A DNA stretch of 64,000 bases from NCBI RefSeq assembly GCF_000148995.1, contig NZ_GL538352.1, positions 496,001-560,000 on the forward strand, given 5' to 3'. The stretch is from Listeria grayi DSM 20601 (GTDB lineage: Bacteria > Bacillota > Bacilli > Lactobacillales > Listeriaceae). Below the pieces are notes generated by a model. The model made no database searches. It saw nothing but the letters and a program-made list of their open reading frames with translations, and was not told where the DNA came from. Made by a program: the position numbers and the translations under genes. This document shows, one piece after another, positions 35,718-43,374 of this stretch (positions are counted from its first letter, which is position 1; every line of letters starts with the position of its first letter).

Positions 35718-37100
35718 ATGAAACGCTTTTTAATACGTTCTGGCATCTCTCCATTGGATGTCAAAAGTCCAGAAGAAATCATTGCGAAAAATTCAATCGG
35801 CGGGAATGTCGGCAACCTTATTTATGCGTATAGTGTCTATCGTACATTAACAACAGAAGACGTTACTTTTGTGCCAGATAATTACCGCATCAATCCAAGT
35901 GATGCTGATAAGATCAACAAAGAATATGATTGTTACATAATTCCATTAGCGGATGCATTCCGCCCAGATTTTGTTTCTAGTTTAAGAAAGTATGCAAAAT
36001 TGATCAAAAAACTCACCATTCCTGTTATTGTGATCGGAGTGGGGTTAAGAGCGCCTTTTGAACCGAAACTCAACGAAGGCTTCCCATTTGATGATGACGT
36101 AAAAGCATTTGTAAGTGCTGTTCTTGAAAAGTCATCTATCATTGGTGTGCGGGGACAAATCACTGCAGATTATCTGACAAGACTAGGTTTTAAAGAAGGC
36201 AAAGACCATATGGTGATCGGCTGTCCTTCCATGTATGCGTTCGGTCCAGAGCTGAACATTCGCGATACCACGATTACAAAAGATTCCTTGATCGGAGTTA
36301 ACTCGTCCAAACTTTCGCCGGACAACGTATTAGATTTTATACAACGATCAACAGAAGAATTTCCGAATTATTACTTCATTCCTCAGTGGTTGACGGAGAT
36401 GAAGCTTACTTATCTCGGCAATGCAAAGATCAAAGCGACTTCTGCATATTATCCGAATGATTTGAGCCATAAATTTTATCAAGAAGGCCGTGTGAAATTC
36501 CCGCTAAATGCGCCGAAGTGGATCGACTTTTTGAAAGAGGCTGACCTTGTTTTCGGTGCTCGTCTTCATGGTAATATCACAGCAGTCATCGCTGGAACAC
36601 CAAGTATTTTGATTCCAAAAGATGCACGAATGAGAGAACTGACAGAGTTTCATGACCTTACGCACATTTGGGCAAACGAAATTACTGCCGAAACAAAATT
36701 GGCGGACGTTATCGAGCAAGTAGATTTTAAATCGCCAGAAAAAAACCATGCTGCTCATTTCGAGAATTACATTGAATTTCTAAATAAGAACGAGCTAGAT
36801 CACATTTACAAATCCGGCAACTATCCAGCAAGTGTCCCATTGGATGATCAGTTAGCTAAACTGGATCTGTTAGAGCCAGTTGACGCGATCACGAGATTGA
36901 GTATGGCCGAAGCAGGAGAACGTTGGGTCGAACACCAAAGTTATGTGGATAAAATAATGAAAGAAAAAGATCAAAAAATCAAAGATCTAAACGCGACAAT
37001 CAATAAGAAAAACAAGAAATTATACAAACACGAAGGCACGCTTAATCGCAAAGCTGTAAAACTAGCACTTAATATTGCGGATCGTTTTTCTTCTAAATAA
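35718..37100 (+). CDS. Polysaccharide pyruvyl transferase family protein
   Basis: A 460-residue cytoplasmic protein of the pyruvyl transferase superfamily (CsaB/EpsO/WcaK type): glycine-rich NSIGGNVGNLIYAYSVYRTL near residue 27, IVIGVGLRAPFE, SIIGVRGQITADYL, VIGCPSMYAFGP and the characteristic EADLVFGARLHGNITAVIAGTPSILIP near 270-300. The last 60 residues form a charged coiled coil (KEKDQKIKDLNATINKKNKK). Such enzymes put pyruvate ketals from PEP on cell-wall or exopolysaccharide sugars. It neighbours CDP-glycerol enzymes, suggesting decoration of a glycerol-phosphate or capsule polymer. Confidence 0.82.
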   Translation: MKRFLIRSGISPLDVKSPEEIIAKNSIGGNVGNLIYAYSVYRTLTTEDVTFVPDNYRINPSDADKINKEYDCYIIPLADAFRPDFVSSLRKYAKLIKKLTIPVIVIGVGLRAPFEPKLNEGFPFDDDVKAFVSAVLEKSSIIGVRGQITADYLTRLGFKEGKDHMVIGCPSMYAFGPELNIRDTTITKDSLIGVNSSKLSPDNVLDFIQRSTEEFPNYYFIPQWLTEMKLTYLGNAKIKATSAYYPNDLSHKFYQEGRVKFPLNAPKWIDFLKEADLVFGARLHGNITAVIAGTPSILIPKDARMRELTEFHDLTHIWANEITAETKLADVIEQVDFKSPEKNHAAHFENYIEFLNKNELDHIYKSGNYPASVPLDDQLAKLDLLEPVDAITRLSMAEAGERWVEHQSYVDKIMKEKDQKIKDLNATINKKNKKLYKHEGTLNRKAVKLALNIADRFSSK

Positions 37101-37115
37101 TTGCTTCTATCCGAA

Positions 37116-37149
37116 AACCTCACGCTATTTAACGCGTGAGGTTTTTTTC
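37116..37149 (+). terminator. Terminator after the pyruvyl transferase gene
   Basis: CCTCACGC pairs with GCGTGAGG around an eight-base loop, followed by seven Ts. Confidence 0.9.
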
Positions 37150-37220
37150 GAGGGAAAATATTGAATTTTTCAACTATAACAAACAAACTATTTACAAAAA
37201 TATAAGTAGTAAACAAGTGA

Positions 37221-37250
37221 TTGTTATGATATTATAAATTTTGTTAGTAT
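37221..37250 (+). promoter_or_regulatory. Candidate promoter of the CDP-glycerol gene pair
   Basis: TTGTTA (37221-37226), an 18-base spacer and TAGTAT (37245-37250), 45 bases upstream of the gene. Confidence 0.4.
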
Positions 37251-37294
37251 TGTGTTAAAAATTTGTAAACAACCTCGATAAAAAAGGGAAAGAA

Positions 37295-38467
37295 GTGGGC
37301 ATTTTGAGGAGACTTAAAGCAAGGGCAACTACTTTTTTTATAAATGGGTTCATGCGCATCTTTGATTTGTTGCCAAAACGAAAAAGAGTCATCTTCGAGA
37401 GCTTTTTCGGTAAACAATATAGCGACAGTCCAAAAGTGATTTATGAATATCTAAAAAAACATAAGCTTTTTAAAGAAAAACAATTGATCTGGGTAGTGAA
37501 ATCAGGATTTGAGAAGGAATTTGAAGATCTTGATCTTATTTGTGTACGAAGAAATAGCCTTAAGTGGTTGTTCTATTTAGCTACATCCAGTTACTGGGTC
37601 AATAACATTCGAATGCCGAACTGGGTCTACAAAAGTAACCGGACGACTTACCTGCAGACATGGCACGGCACACCTATAAAAAAATTAGGTCTGGACATTG
37701 AGCATGTGACTATGCCGGGAACCAATACGGCCAAATATCACCGGAATTTCGTGGAAGCGACCTCGAAGTGGGATTATATGATCGCTCAAAATGATTACGC
37801 AGCTAAAATCTTTGAAGAAGCATTCCACCTCGAACAAGAGAAAATATTAACCATGGGCTATCCGCGAAATGAAGAATTGACCAAGGTCGATGAACAAGAA
37901 AACCAACGAATAAAAGAGCGGCTGCATTTGCCGCAAGATAAAAAAATTATTCTGTTTGCACCGACATGGCGAGATAATCAGAATTATAAAAGAGGTGAGT
38001 ATATTGGAGAAATCCTCTTTGACCTCGAAAAAATGTATGAAGCACTACACAAAGACTACATTTTATTGATAAAATGGCATTATCTCATCAGCGATAAAAT
38101 GGTGATCCCAGAGAAATATCAACATTTCGCTTTCAAACCGCCACAACATATCAATATCAACGAATTATTCAAGATCAGTGATGTTTTAGTTACAGATTAT
38201 TCGTCAGTGATGTTTGATTTTGCGAATTTAGATCGAAAAATTCTTTTTCATATTCCAGATTATGAGGAATATAAGAGCGATACCCGCGGATTATATTTTG
38301 ATTTGACAAAGACTTTTCCATTAAGTACCTCATTTAGAACAAAAGATTTGATCCGTAACATTTTAAACGAAGAAAATGAGTCCGCTGCATTTTTTGAACA
38401 GCTTTGCTACTTAGATAAAAGACATCCTACGGAAAAAATCGTCAATAAAGTCTTTTATCATAGGTAA
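37295..38467 (+). CDS. CDP-glycerol glycerophosphotransferase (TagB/TagF-like)
   Basis: A 390-residue member of the glycerophosphotransferase family: RVIFESFFGKQYSDSPKVIYEY, the catalytic-type TYLQTWHGTPIKKLG, IILFAPTWRDNQ, HYLISDK and VTDYSSVMFDFANLDRKI. These enzymes transfer sn-glycerol-3-phosphate from CDP-glycerol in teichoic-acid or capsule synthesis; the size fits a TagB-type primase or a glycan-modifying enzyme rather than the longer TagF polymerase. GTG start behind AAAGGGAAAGAA. Followed after 22 bases by the CDP-glycerol-making enzyme. Confidence 0.87.
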   Translation: MGILRRLKARATTFFINGFMRIFDLLPKRKRVIFESFFGKQYSDSPKVIYEYLKKHKLFKEKQLIWVVKSGFEKEFEDLDLICVRRNSLKWLFYLATSSYWVNNIRMPNWVYKSNRTTYLQTWHGTPIKKLGLDIEHVTMPGTNTAKYHRNFVEATSKWDYMIAQNDYAAKIFEEAFHLEQEKILTMGYPRNEELTKVDEQENQRIKERLHLPQDKKIILFAPTWRDNQNYKRGEYIGEILFDLEKMYEALHKDYILLIKWHYLISDKMVIPEKYQHFAFKPPQHININELFKISDVLVTDYSSVMFDFANLDRKILFHIPDYEEYKSDTRGLYFDLTKTFPLSTSFRTKDLIRNILNEENESAAFFEQLCYLDKRHPTEKIVNKVFYHR

Positions 38468-38489
38468 ACGAAATAGAGGAGGAGACAGC

Positions 38490-38900
38490 ATGAAAAAAGT
38501 AATCACTTATGGAACGTTTGATTTATTACATTGGGGACATATTAATTTACTGAAACGAGCAAAATCATTAGGCGATTATTTAGTGGTAGCGATCTCGACT
38601 GATGAATTTAATGCTGTCAAACATAAGCAGTCGTTCCATAATTATGAGAACCGCAAACTTATTTTGGAAGCGATTCGTTATGTAGATGAAGTCATTCCAG
38701 AAAATGACTGGGAACAAAAAATATCGGATGTGCAGGCACATGATATCGATATTTTTGTAATGGGAAATGATTGGGAAGGTAAATTCGATTTTTTAAAAGA
38801 TTATTGCGAAGTTATTTACTTGGAACGGACAGAAGGAATCTCCACTACGCAAATAAAAAAGGATCTTTCTGGATCCAATAATAAGGATACAGATAAATAA
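38490..38900 (+). CDS. tagD: Glycerol-3-phosphate cytidylyltransferase
   Basis: A 136-residue nucleotidyltransferase: VITYGTFDLLHWGHINLLKRAK with the HxGH signature, VAISTDEFN, YENRKLILEAIRYVDEVIPE, FVMGNDWEGKFDFL and the second CTP-site motif RTEGISTTQIK. It makes CDP-glycerol from CTP and glycerol-3-phosphate, supplying the transferase directly upstream. GAGGAGGAGA upstream of ATG. It may duplicate a tagD elsewhere in the genome. Confidence 0.93.
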   Translation: MKKVITYGTFDLLHWGHINLLKRAKSLGDYLVVAISTDEFNAVKHKQSFHNYENRKLILEAIRYVDEVIPENDWEQKISDVQAHDIDIFVMGNDWEGKFDFLKDYCEVIYLERTEGISTTQIKKDLSGSNNKDTDK

Positions 38901-38901
38901 A

Positions 38902-38936
38902 AATAACCTCCGCTGACCAACGCAGCGGAGGTTATT
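38902..38936. terminator. Bidirectional terminator after tagD
   Basis: AATAACCTCCGCTG pairs with CAGCGGAGGTTATT around a short loop. The right arm overlaps the stop of the convergent small membrane protein gene. Confidence 0.88.
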
Positions 38937-39126
38937 TCTTTTGATTCCAGTAATACGCGCATAAAACCCCAATGCCCCCAACTGTGAGCATGATAATACC
39001 GATCACCATATTTTCAAAATTACTAAAATCCCAAAACAGTGAAATCCCAATGTTGATAAGCCCTAAAATAATAAAGATGCAGCCAATAACAAGCAAGGTA
39101 ATTAACGAATAAGAACTATTTTTCAT
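38932..39126 (-). CDS. Small two-helix membrane protein
   Basis: 64 residues: two hydrophobic segments (ITLLVIGCIFIILGLINIGISLF and MVIGIIMLTVGGIGVLCAYYW) joined by a short loop, ending NQKK. GAGGTAACAGTG precedes the ATG. No family recognised; no obvious partner. It ends inside the shared terminator. Confidence 0.65.
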   Translation of the reverse strand: MKNSSYSLITLLVIGCIFIILGLINIGISLFWDFSNFENMVIGIIMLTVGGIGVLCAYYWNQKK

Positions 39127-39182
39127 CACTGTTACCTCACTTTTAAAATAGAATGCTTCTCTAGTATAACAAAAAAGGGAGG

Positions 39183-40028
39183 TTATTCGCTGGTAATCTG
39201 CTTCGTAAATCCTTCACCAACGACACTTTGTGCATCATTGATGATGAAAAAGGCTTTATCATCATGACGATTTACGATTTTAGTGAGCGGCAAAAGTTGT
39301 GCCCGGCTGATCACGATATACAGAATCATTTTATCTTGTTTCAAATAATAGCCTTGTCCATGGAAAAGAGTGATGCCACGTTCCAATTCTTGATCGATAT
39401 CCGCAGCGATCGCTTCGTATTTCTCGGAAATGATCGTAACGGATTTTTTCGGGTTATAGCCTTCCAAAATGAAATCTAATACTTTGGTAGAGATATAAAG
39501 GGAAACGATCGTTAGCAACATATTTTCAAGTCCAATAACAAAAACGGACGGAATAACCACGATCAAATCAAAGAATAGAAGGGCATAGCTAGTATTCCAG
39601 CCCAGGTATTTATTGGCGATCTTTGCTAAAATCGCGCTTCCTGCTGTTGTTCCGCCGCCATTCATAATCAGCCCCATCCCGATTCCCATCAAAGATCCGG
39701 CAGCGAGTGCGCCGATGATCGTTTGGTGCGGGTGGAATGCAAGTGGTTCTGTAAAATGTAGGAAAATAGCTGTAAAACTGATTGCCACGATCGTCCATAG
39801 GATCGTGCTGCGGTCTAAGTAACGATAACCGATAATCATTAGGATCCCATTGAAAATCAGGGTTGTGATCGCAGGTGCGATCCCTACTAGATAATAGAGC
39901 AGCATTGTAAGGCCGGTGACGCCGCCTTCCCCTAAATGGCTAGGAATCGCAAAGACATTCACTGCCAAGGAAAATAGAAAAGCACCAACCACAATTTTTA
40001 TTAAGTTCAATACGGTTTCTTTTTTCAT
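39183..40028 (-). CDS. yitT: YitT family membrane protein
   Basis: 281 residues: an N-terminal membrane domain of about five helices (DUF161; NVFAIPSHLGEGGVTGLTML, GIGMGLIMNGGGTTAGSAILA) and a C-terminal cytoplasmic DUF2179 domain (VTIISEKYEAIAADID, GITLFHGQGYYLKQDKMIL). Widespread in Firmicutes and probably a transporter, but the substrate is unknown. The ATG at 40028 follows AAAGGAG; an in-frame upstream start at 40064 falls within the leader terminator and is rejected. Its promoter and a leader hairpin are listed separately. Confidence 0.88.
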   Translation of the reverse strand: MKKETVLNLIKIVVGAFLFSLAVNVFAIPSHLGEGGVTGLTMLLYYLVGIAPAITTLIFNGILMIIGYRYLDRSTILWTIVAISFTAIFLHFTEPLAFHPHQTIIGALAAGSLMGIGMGLIMNGGGTTAGSAILAKIANKYLGWNTSYALLFFDLIVVIPSVFVIGLENMLLTIVSLYISTKVLDFILEGYNPKKSVTIISEKYEAIAADIDQELERGITLFHGQGYYLKQDKMILYIVISRAQLLPLTKIVNRHDDKAFFIINDAQSVVGEGFTKQITSE

Positions 40029-40049
40029 TTTTTTCTCCTTTCTGTGCAT

Positions 40050-40097
40050 AAAAAAAGACCCCAAAGAATAACCAAGACGGTAATTCGGAGTCTTTTT
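40050..40097 (-). terminator. Terminator hairpin in the yitT leader
   Basis: On the minus strand AAAAAGACTCCGAA pairs with TTTGGGGTCTTTTT (14 pairs with two G-U) around a loop of about 18 bases, followed by a T-run. It lies between the candidate yitT promoter and the yitT ATG, so it may be an attenuator. It could equally end the upstream microprotein transcript. Confidence 0.6.
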
Positions 40098-40166
40098 ATC
40101 AAAAAAGCATTAAGGCATCGATTTGCCATTAACTGTCTCACCATAAAAAAGCTATATTACAAAATT

Positions 40167-40195
40167 AATATATCATAGTAATAAAAAGTTGACAA
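40167..40195 (-). promoter_or_regulatory. Candidate promoter of yitT
   Basis: On the minus strand TTGTCA (40195-40190), a 17-base spacer and TATATT (40172-40167). It would give a leader of about 130 bases that includes a small hairpin (GGCA/TGCC with TTAA flanks) and then the terminator-like hairpin. Confidence 0.55.
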
Positions 40196-40219
40196 GCTTC
40201 CTTTTTAAGAGCAAACCAA

Positions 40220-40327
40220 TCAGGAAAAAATCGCCATAAACGGCATGAAATTAAGTATCAGTAAACCGAGTAAAACGCCGATGACGATTTTAATGACAAG
40301 TGGTTTTTCACTTTGCTCGTTCTTCAT
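40220..40327 (-). CDS. 35-residue single-helix membrane microprotein
   Basis: ATG at 40327 with GGAGGCTACCAA upstream: a short charged N terminus (MKNEQSEKP) and one membrane helix (IKIVIGVLLGLLILNFMPFM). Its start overlaps the stop of the preceding microprotein gene by four bases (ATGA), implying translational coupling. No homologue known to me. The strong ribosome site and the overlap argue that it is real. Confidence 0.55.
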   Translation of the reverse strand: MKNEQSEKPLVIKIVIGVLLGLLILNFMPFMAIFS

Positions 40328-40476
40328 TTGGTAGCCTCCTTATTTGTCCAATGTGCAAATTCATTTTTTAATGGGAAATAGGTCGTCGTCTTTTTCTTAT
40401 AGATTTGAAGGATAAACAAGACCGTCAAATAGACAGGTATCGATAAAATGAGCATCATAAAAAGTCCTTTTTTCAT
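40324..40476 (-). CDS. 50-residue membrane microprotein
   Basis: ATG at 40476 behind AAAGGAGTGATTGG. One helix (GLFMMLILSIPVYLTVLFILQIY) followed by a basic KKKTTTYF segment and a polar tail ending NKEATK. An upstream in-frame start would add 32 residues without a ribosome site. Function unknown. Coupled to the 35-residue frame, so the two may act together. Confidence 0.6.
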   Translation of the reverse strand: MKKGLFMMLILSIPVYLTVLFILQIYKKKTTTYFPLKNEFAHWTNKEATK

Positions 40477-40566
40477 CCAATCACTCCTTTTCTTAGCAAT
40501 ACCAATTCTCTCTCTAGTGTACCAAAGTATAGGACTGATATGCAATTTTTGTAACATAAATTTGGA

Positions 40567-40603
40567 AAACACCCCAAAAATAATTTTTTGGAGTGCTTTT
40601 CGT
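40567..40603 (-). terminator. Terminator after the SDR gene
   Basis: On the minus strand AAAAGCACTCCAAAAA pairs with TTTTTGGGGTGTTTT, eight bases after the SDR stop. Confidence 0.8.
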
Positions 40604-40610
40604 TATAAGC

Positions 40611-41402
40611 TTAGAAAATAGTTGGGACCATACCGCCATCTGCTCGAATAGCCGCGCCACTGAACCCGGTTGCTAGTGGGCTACTGATGAATGTCACCAA
40701 ACGGCCGATTTCTTCCGGCTTGATCAATTTCTCGATTTGCGAAAGGGGACGATGCTTCACCATGAAAACGTGTTCTTTTTCCGTAAATTCCATGTCATCC
40801 GGATACATATCATTCAACATATCCGTCACGCCTTCTGTTAATGTGGAGCCGGGCATCACCGTGTTGACAGTTACGTTAGTTCCTTTTGTAAGTTTGGATA
40901 GGCTTTTAGCAAGGGAGAGTTGCATCGATTTCGTCATACTGTATTGCGGCATTTCTCCAGAAGGCATGATGGCCTCTTCACTGGCAATAAAGATAATTCT
41001 GCCAGAATTGCGATCCAGCATTTTGGGAAGATAAAATTTTGCCAGTGCATTTCCAGCTAAGACATTTAGATGGAAAAAGCGATTCCACGTGTCATCATCG
41101 ATATCATAGTAATCCATTGGTTGAAAGATCCCCATGTTATTGACAAGGATGTCGACTTCCGGAAAAGCCTCGAATAAGGCTGTTTGATCCTCTGTCTTAC
41201 CTAAGTCATATGCCGCAGATCGAGGCTCTGTTTCTGGAAAGCTTTTTTTCAGTTCTGCTACGGCTGCTGCTGTATCCGACTGACTTCGTCCATTAACAAT
41301 AACGTGTACACCTTCTTTTGCTAATTCTTCGGCAATGGCACGGCCGATTCCTTTTGTTGAGCCAGTAACAAGTGCTGTTTTTCCTGTTAATTTCATTTCC
41401 AT
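40611..41402 (-). CDS. Short-chain dehydrogenase/reductase
   Basis: A 263-residue classical SDR: cofactor loop VTGSTKGIGRAIAEEL, VNGRS (Arg after beta-2 suggests NADP(H)), DILVNNMGIF, catalytic FIASEEA and MPQYSMTKS (YxxxK), and a C-terminal FSGAAIRADGGMVPTIF. Substrate unknown; resembles 3-oxoacyl-ACP reductase-like or glucose dehydrogenase-like SDRs. The ATG at 41402 follows GAGGTG. A promoter on the minus strand is TTTACT (41461-41456), 16 bases, TATAAC (41439-41434). Confidence 0.88.
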   Translation of the reverse strand: MEMKLTGKTALVTGSTKGIGRAIAEELAKEGVHVIVNGRSQSDTAAAVAELKKSFPETEPRSAAYDLGKTEDQTALFEAFPEVDILVNNMGIFQPMDYYDIDDDTWNRFFHLNVLAGNALAKFYLPKMLDRNSGRIIFIASEEAIMPSGEMPQYSMTKSMQLSLAKSLSKLTKGTNVTVNTVMPGSTLTEGVTDMLNDMYPDDMEFTEKEHVFMVKHRPLSQIEKLIKPEEIGRLVTFISSPLATGFSGAAIRADGGMVPTIF

Positions 41403-41433
41403 CTTTTTACACCTCATTATCTTATTATTAGTA

Positions 41434-41461
41434 GTTATACCATTATTATTATATAAGTAAA
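41434..41461 (-). promoter_or_regulatory. Candidate promoter of the SDR gene
   Basis: On the minus strand TTTACT (41461-41456), a 16-base spacer ending in TGG and TATAAC (41439-41434), 32 bases upstream of the start. Confidence 0.5.
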
Positions 41462-41585
41462 CAATGCCTTTGCTAAGTACGGACTTTTTTCTCCTATAGA
41501 CACAAAAAAGTAATAAAAAACAGCCTACCCATATTTGGCAAGCTGATAGCAGTTTCTTTTATTTATCTTTAGGATGGACGAGAGA

Positions 41586-41801
41586 TCAATCGTAAAATTC
41601 CCGAATATCGCACATCAAAATCTCACTTAAAATGATCGCATTTCGATAGGATAAACGAACCTTACCACTTTCAATGGCGCTGTACCCGCTCGTATAGCGA
41701 TATCCCATTTTTCTTGCAACAAAGGCTTGAGTAATTCCCCGATCTAAACGCAACTGTTTGATTTTAGCAATGTTAATTTGCTTAGATGCTGATAGTTTCA
41801 T
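41586..41801 (-). CDS. Small Xre-type HTH regulator
   Basis: A 71-residue protein consisting essentially of one helix-turn-helix domain: IKQLRLDRGITQAFVARKMGYRYTSGYSAIESGKVRLS fits the Cro/C1 pattern, then a short tail CDIREFYD. No effector domain. AAGGAGGCAGCACG precedes the ATG. Divergent from a second Xre gene, with 148 bases between them. Confidence 0.8.
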   Translation of the reverse strand: MKLSASKQINIAKIKQLRLDRGITQAFVARKMGYRYTSGYSAIESGKVRLSYRNAIILSEILMCDIREFYD

Positions 41802-41949
41802 CGTGCTGCCTCCTTAACACATATTGAGTGATATTATTCATAATAACAACTCTAAACGAATGTGTCAAATCACTATACATTCTTGTTGTGTTGAATTATA
41901 GTTAAATTGACCAAGATATTATATAATGTAGGTCAAAGGAGTGAAATCT

Positions 41950-42336
41950 ATGCCTATATTAAGTCAGCGACTAACTTTACTTAGAGAGAACCAAGGTTGG
42001 TCAAAAGCAGAAACAGCAAGAAGATTAGGATTAAAAGCCCCTTCAACCTACGGCAATTGGGAGTATGGAATACGGGAGCCAGACTTGCAAATGGTTGCAA
42101 ACATTGCCGAGCTTTATGATGTAAGTGTAGATTACTTGATCGGACAAGACGATGAAACAGATGCGCAGGGAAATGTTTTAAATGTAGATATTCAGTTGGA
42201 ACGACTTTGCATGGATTTGAAAGGTAGTAGCTTACTAAAGCTGAATGGCCAGGATCTAGCACCGGAGATCGCTACTTTCATGCGGGAATCATTGTTATTT
42301 GTTCTCGAGCAAGCAAAAACATTAAATGAAAAATAA
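41950..42336 (+). CDS. Xre-type HTH regulator
   Basis: A 128-residue protein: an N-terminal Cro/C1 HTH (LRENQGWSKAETARRLGLKAPSTYGNWEYGIREPDL), IAELYDVSVDYLIGQDD, and a helical C-terminal half that may dimerise. The pattern resembles phage or ICE-type repressors. ATG at 41950 with AAAGGAG eight bases upstream; an in-frame GTG at 41941 overlaps that site. Followed by a strong terminator. Together with the divergent small Xre gene it has the layout of a repressor/antirepressor pair. Confidence 0.83.
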   Translation: MPILSQRLTLLRENQGWSKAETARRLGLKAPSTYGNWEYGIREPDLQMVANIAELYDVSVDYLIGQDDETDAQGNVLNVDIQLERLCMDLKGSSLLKLNGQDLAPEIATFMRESLLFVLEQAKTLNEK

Positions 42337-42388
42337 AAAACACACGGAAGCTGTAAAGATCATTTTTACAGTTTTCGTGTGTTTTCCG
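42334..42388 (+). terminator. Terminator after the Xre gene
   Basis: AAAACACACGGAAGCTGTAAA pairs imperfectly with TTTACAGTTTTCGTGTGTTTT. It marks the right edge of the accessory block. Confidence 0.85.
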
Positions 42389-42484
42389 TCGTAATATCTA
42401 TTTTTATTATACCAGATATCGTTCAAATTCCCAACAAAAAAATGAATAATGCGTGAAATACCTGAAAATTCGCTCAAAAATACT

Positions 42485-42513
42485 TTGTAATCGGTTGGAT
42501 TTTAGTTTATAAT
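42485..42513 (+). promoter_or_regulatory. Promoter of proBA
   Basis: TTGTAA (42485-42490), a 17-base spacer and a perfect TATAAT (42508-42513), 38 bases before proB. There is no room for a T-box leader. Confidence 0.7.
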
Positions 42514-42551
42514 TCAAACTAAAATCGTGAGAAGAAAAGGGGAAGAAGAGC

Positions 42552-43373
42552 ATGCGTAGCGCGCTAAAAAACTGCGAACGAATCGTTGTCAAAGTTGGAA
42601 CTAGTACATTGATGTATGACAATGGGAATGTCAATCTGCGGGCGATCGAAAAGTTAGCCCGTGTCCTAGCCGATCTGAAGAACGAAGGTAAGGAAGTCAT
42701 TCTTGTATCTTCGGGAGCGATCGGAGTAGGTTGCCATAAATTGAATCTATCGATCAAACCGCAGACGATCCCTGAAAAGCAGGCAGTTGCTGCGGTCGGA
42801 CAAACAGAGCTCATGCATCTTTACAGCAAGTTTTTCGGAGAATACGGCTATATGACCGGACAAGTTTTGCTGACTCGCGATGTGACTGACTTCCCGCAAA
42901 GCCGCGAAAATGTTGTCAATACCTTGGAGACATTGATTAAAAAGGGGATCATTCCGATTGTCAATGAGAATGATACGGTGGCAGTGGAAGAAATCGAGCA
43001 TTTAACGAAATATGGCGACAATGACCGTTTGTCAGCTATTGTGACTAAGTTGATCCAAGCGGACATTTTGATCATGCTCTCCGATATTGACGGTTTTTAT
43101 GAGGAAAACCCGCTTGTTAATCCGGAGGCGAAAATGTTTCATGAGATAACAGCAGTCACTCCAGCATTAAAACAGCTTGCTGGCGGTGAAGGGACTGTAT
43201 TCGGAACTGGTGGCATGTATACCAAACTGCTGGCTGCGGAATACTGCCTAGCTGCTGATAAACAAATGCTGCTTATCAATGGACAAGATCCAGCCTTGAT
43301 CTTTGCAGCAATCAATGGGGAAATGCACGGCACGCTGTTTTCAAAAAGAAAGCAAATGATCGGAGGCGAATGA
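42552..43373 (+). CDS. proB: Glutamate 5-kinase
   Basis: A 273-residue amino-acid kinase: [61 protein letters not shown] and [15 protein letters not shown]. It phosphorylates glutamate in proline synthesis. It lacks the C-terminal PUA domain of the E. coli enzyme, as in several Firmicutes. Forms an operon with proA, which starts one base after the stop. Confidence 0.95.
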   Translation: MRSALKNCERIVVKVGTSTLMYDNGNVNLRAIEKLARVLADLKNEGKEVILVSSGAIGVGCHKLNLSIKPQTIPEKQAVAAVGQTELMHLYSKFFGEYGYMTGQVLLTRDVTDFPQSRENVVNTLETLIKKGIIPIVNENDTVAVEEIEHLTKYGDNDRLSAIVTKLIQADILIMLSDIDGFYEENPLVNPEAKMFHEITAVTPALKQLAGGEGTVFGTGGMYTKLLAAEYCLAADKQMLLINGQDPALIFAAINGEMHGTLFSKRKQMIGGE

Positions 43374-43374
43374 A

